The position numbers and the translations under genes are program-made. A stretch of DNA of 36,253 nucleotides, from contig CAILTG010000087.1 of the NCBI GenBank assembly GCA_903837125.1, positions 1 to 36,253 on the forward strand, in the 5' to 3' direction. Shown here in pieces: positions 35,126 to 36,253 of this stretch (position 1 is its first letter; the number at the start of each line of letters is the position of its first letter). The notes under the pieces were generated by a model. The model searched no databases and was not told where the DNA came from. It worked only from the letters and a program-made list of their open reading frames with translations. The DNA comes from Candidatus Magasanikiibacteriota bacterium (lineage in GTDB: Bacteria > Patescibacteriota > Patescibacteriia > Magasanikbacterales > UBA922).

Positions 35126-35890
35126 ATGGAAATAAAATCTTTTTTATCCTTCTTCAATTTATCAGATAAAGAAATCTCGCTTTACGAAATACTTTTTTAT
35201 GGTGGAGTAATGAGTGCTAGCGAACTTTCCAAAAGAATGGGAATTAGTCGTACGTCTGTTTACGACCAAGTAGCGATATTAAAAAAAACAGGCTTAATTG
35301 TTGAATCTTTAGAGGGTGGTATCAAAAAATTTCTTGTACAGCCACCCAATAAAATATCACAGTTAATCGGAGATAAAGAAAAAGAATTAAAAATTGCTAA
35401 AAATGATTTAGTGAGTCTAGAAAAAGAATATAATAGTAAGTTGCGAGTGATGATGCCTCGCATACAAGTATACAAAGGTAAAAGTGAACTTCAACAAATG
35501 ATTAAAGATGTTTTATTATATAGAGATATTACTTTGTATTCATATTGGTCAATTGGCGATACGATGGATCTATTAACCCCAACATTTTTTGCCAAATACC
35601 ACAAAGAACGTGCCGAAAGAAATATTGCACTAAAAGCTATTTGGTCTAAGGATCAAGCAACAACTAAAAAGGTGATCAGTTTTCTAAACGAACACATGAA
35701 AGAAAAAAAAGAAATTCGCATAGCACCTACTGATAAAAATTTCACTTTAGGCTATGAGATTTACGCTAATAAAGTTTGTTTTATTTCTTCGTCAAAAGAA
35801 AACTATGGTTTTATAGTCGAAAGTAATGAGTTAGCGGAAACCATGAAAATTCAACACGAAATTATCTGGAATATATCAAAACCGTTCTAA
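35126..35890 (+). CDS. TrmB-like transcriptional regulator
   Basis: wHTH YGGVMSASELSKRMGISRTSVYDQVAILKKTGLIVE. Confidence 0.75.
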   Translation: MEIKSFLSFFNLSDKEISLYEILFYGGVMSASELSKRMGISRTSVYDQVAILKKTGLIVESLEGGIKKFLVQPPNKISQLIGDKEKELKIAKNDLVSLEKEYNSKLRVMMPRIQVYKGKSELQQMIKDVLLYRDITLYSYWSIGDTMDLLTPTFFAKYHKERAERNIALKAIWSKDQATTKKVISFLNEHMKEKKEIRIAPTDKNFTLGYEIYANKVCFISSSKENYGFIVESNELAETMKIQHEIIWNISKPF

Positions 35891-35917
35891 CATCCTCTAC
35901 CAAGCAGCTCACCGTAA
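35878..35917 (+). repeat. 40-bp direct repeat, copy 2
   Basis: AAACCGTTCTAACATCCTCTACCAAGCAGCTCACCGTAAA, 35/40 identical to copy 1. Confidence 0.75.
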
Positions 35918-35985
35918 AACTTCGCTTAAACAGCGAGGTTTTTGTATATGTTTATATAATTCGGCTCGGACCTTTTTCCTTAACC

Positions 35986-36058
35986 CCGGACTTGCGAAAC
36001 GGGCTGACAAAGAGGTTATTTTTCCGAACTAATTTAGACGCCAGTTGAGCAAGTCCGG
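35986..36058. repeat. long-armed inverted repeat (element B)
   Basis: CCGGACTTGC / GCAAGTCCGG, 53-nt interior. Confidence 0.75.
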
Positions 36059-36069
36059 CAGTGGTCTTT

Positions 36070-36099
36070 TTGACGCAGAATATTGAATTGTGCTATGCT
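36070..36099 (+). promoter_or_regulatory. sigma70-like promoter
   Basis: TTGACG-18-TATGCT. Confidence 0.6.
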
Positions 36100-36105
36100 T
36101 AAGAC

Positions 36106-36192
36106 AACATGTTACTGTATGAACAGGTGTATGAATCAGTGTTCATACAGTAAAGGCTTAAAAAATTGCTAACGAAAGCCTTTTCTTCTTTT
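36106..36192 (+). ncRNA. candidate small RNA
   Basis: 13-bp perfect hairpin 36112-36153, then AAAGGCTT...AAGCCTTTTCTTCTTTT. Confidence 0.4.
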
Positions 36193-36253
36193 CAAAATTC
36201 ATTGACTATTATCTCACCAGAGAATCAACTGAACGGCAAAATATTATTATTAC

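Noticed and set aside
35986-36058. Integron attC site
   Set aside because: Lacks convincing RYYYAAC and GTTRRRY cores, and no integrase is visible; kept only as a structured repeat.

Overview
AT-rich 36 kb bacterial chromosome segment. Gene content and compact layout suggest Candidate Phyla Radiation/Patescibacteria (inference, not verified). UGA is used as a stop (e.g. EF-P), so the standard code fits. Core genes: a PilB/GspE ATPase, FtsH, S1, GyrA, RuvA, EF-Ts/S2, AI-2E permease, class II (B12) ribonucleotide reductase with PduO-type adenosyltransferase, RuvB, an EpmA-EF-P pair, CDF transporter, Fic protein and five tRNAs. Most unusual items: (1) a ~1.8k-residue protein joining an M48-like HELGH metallopeptidase to a UbiB/ABC1-like kinase; a decayed copy of the adenosyltransferase 3' end lies just after it; (2) tandem NrdR-like boxes on the nrdJ promoter; (3) structured leaders on rpsA and rpsB; (4) two long-armed inverted repeats, each enclosing exactly 53 nt and sharing sequence words; (5) a promoter-hairpin-terminator unit at the right edge that could be a small RNA; (6) two similar modules of a GC-richer orphan gene divergent from a TrmB-like regulator; (7) dispersed palindromic repeats, plus 4x7-bp tandem repeats inside ruvA and epmA. 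No CRISPR array was seen.
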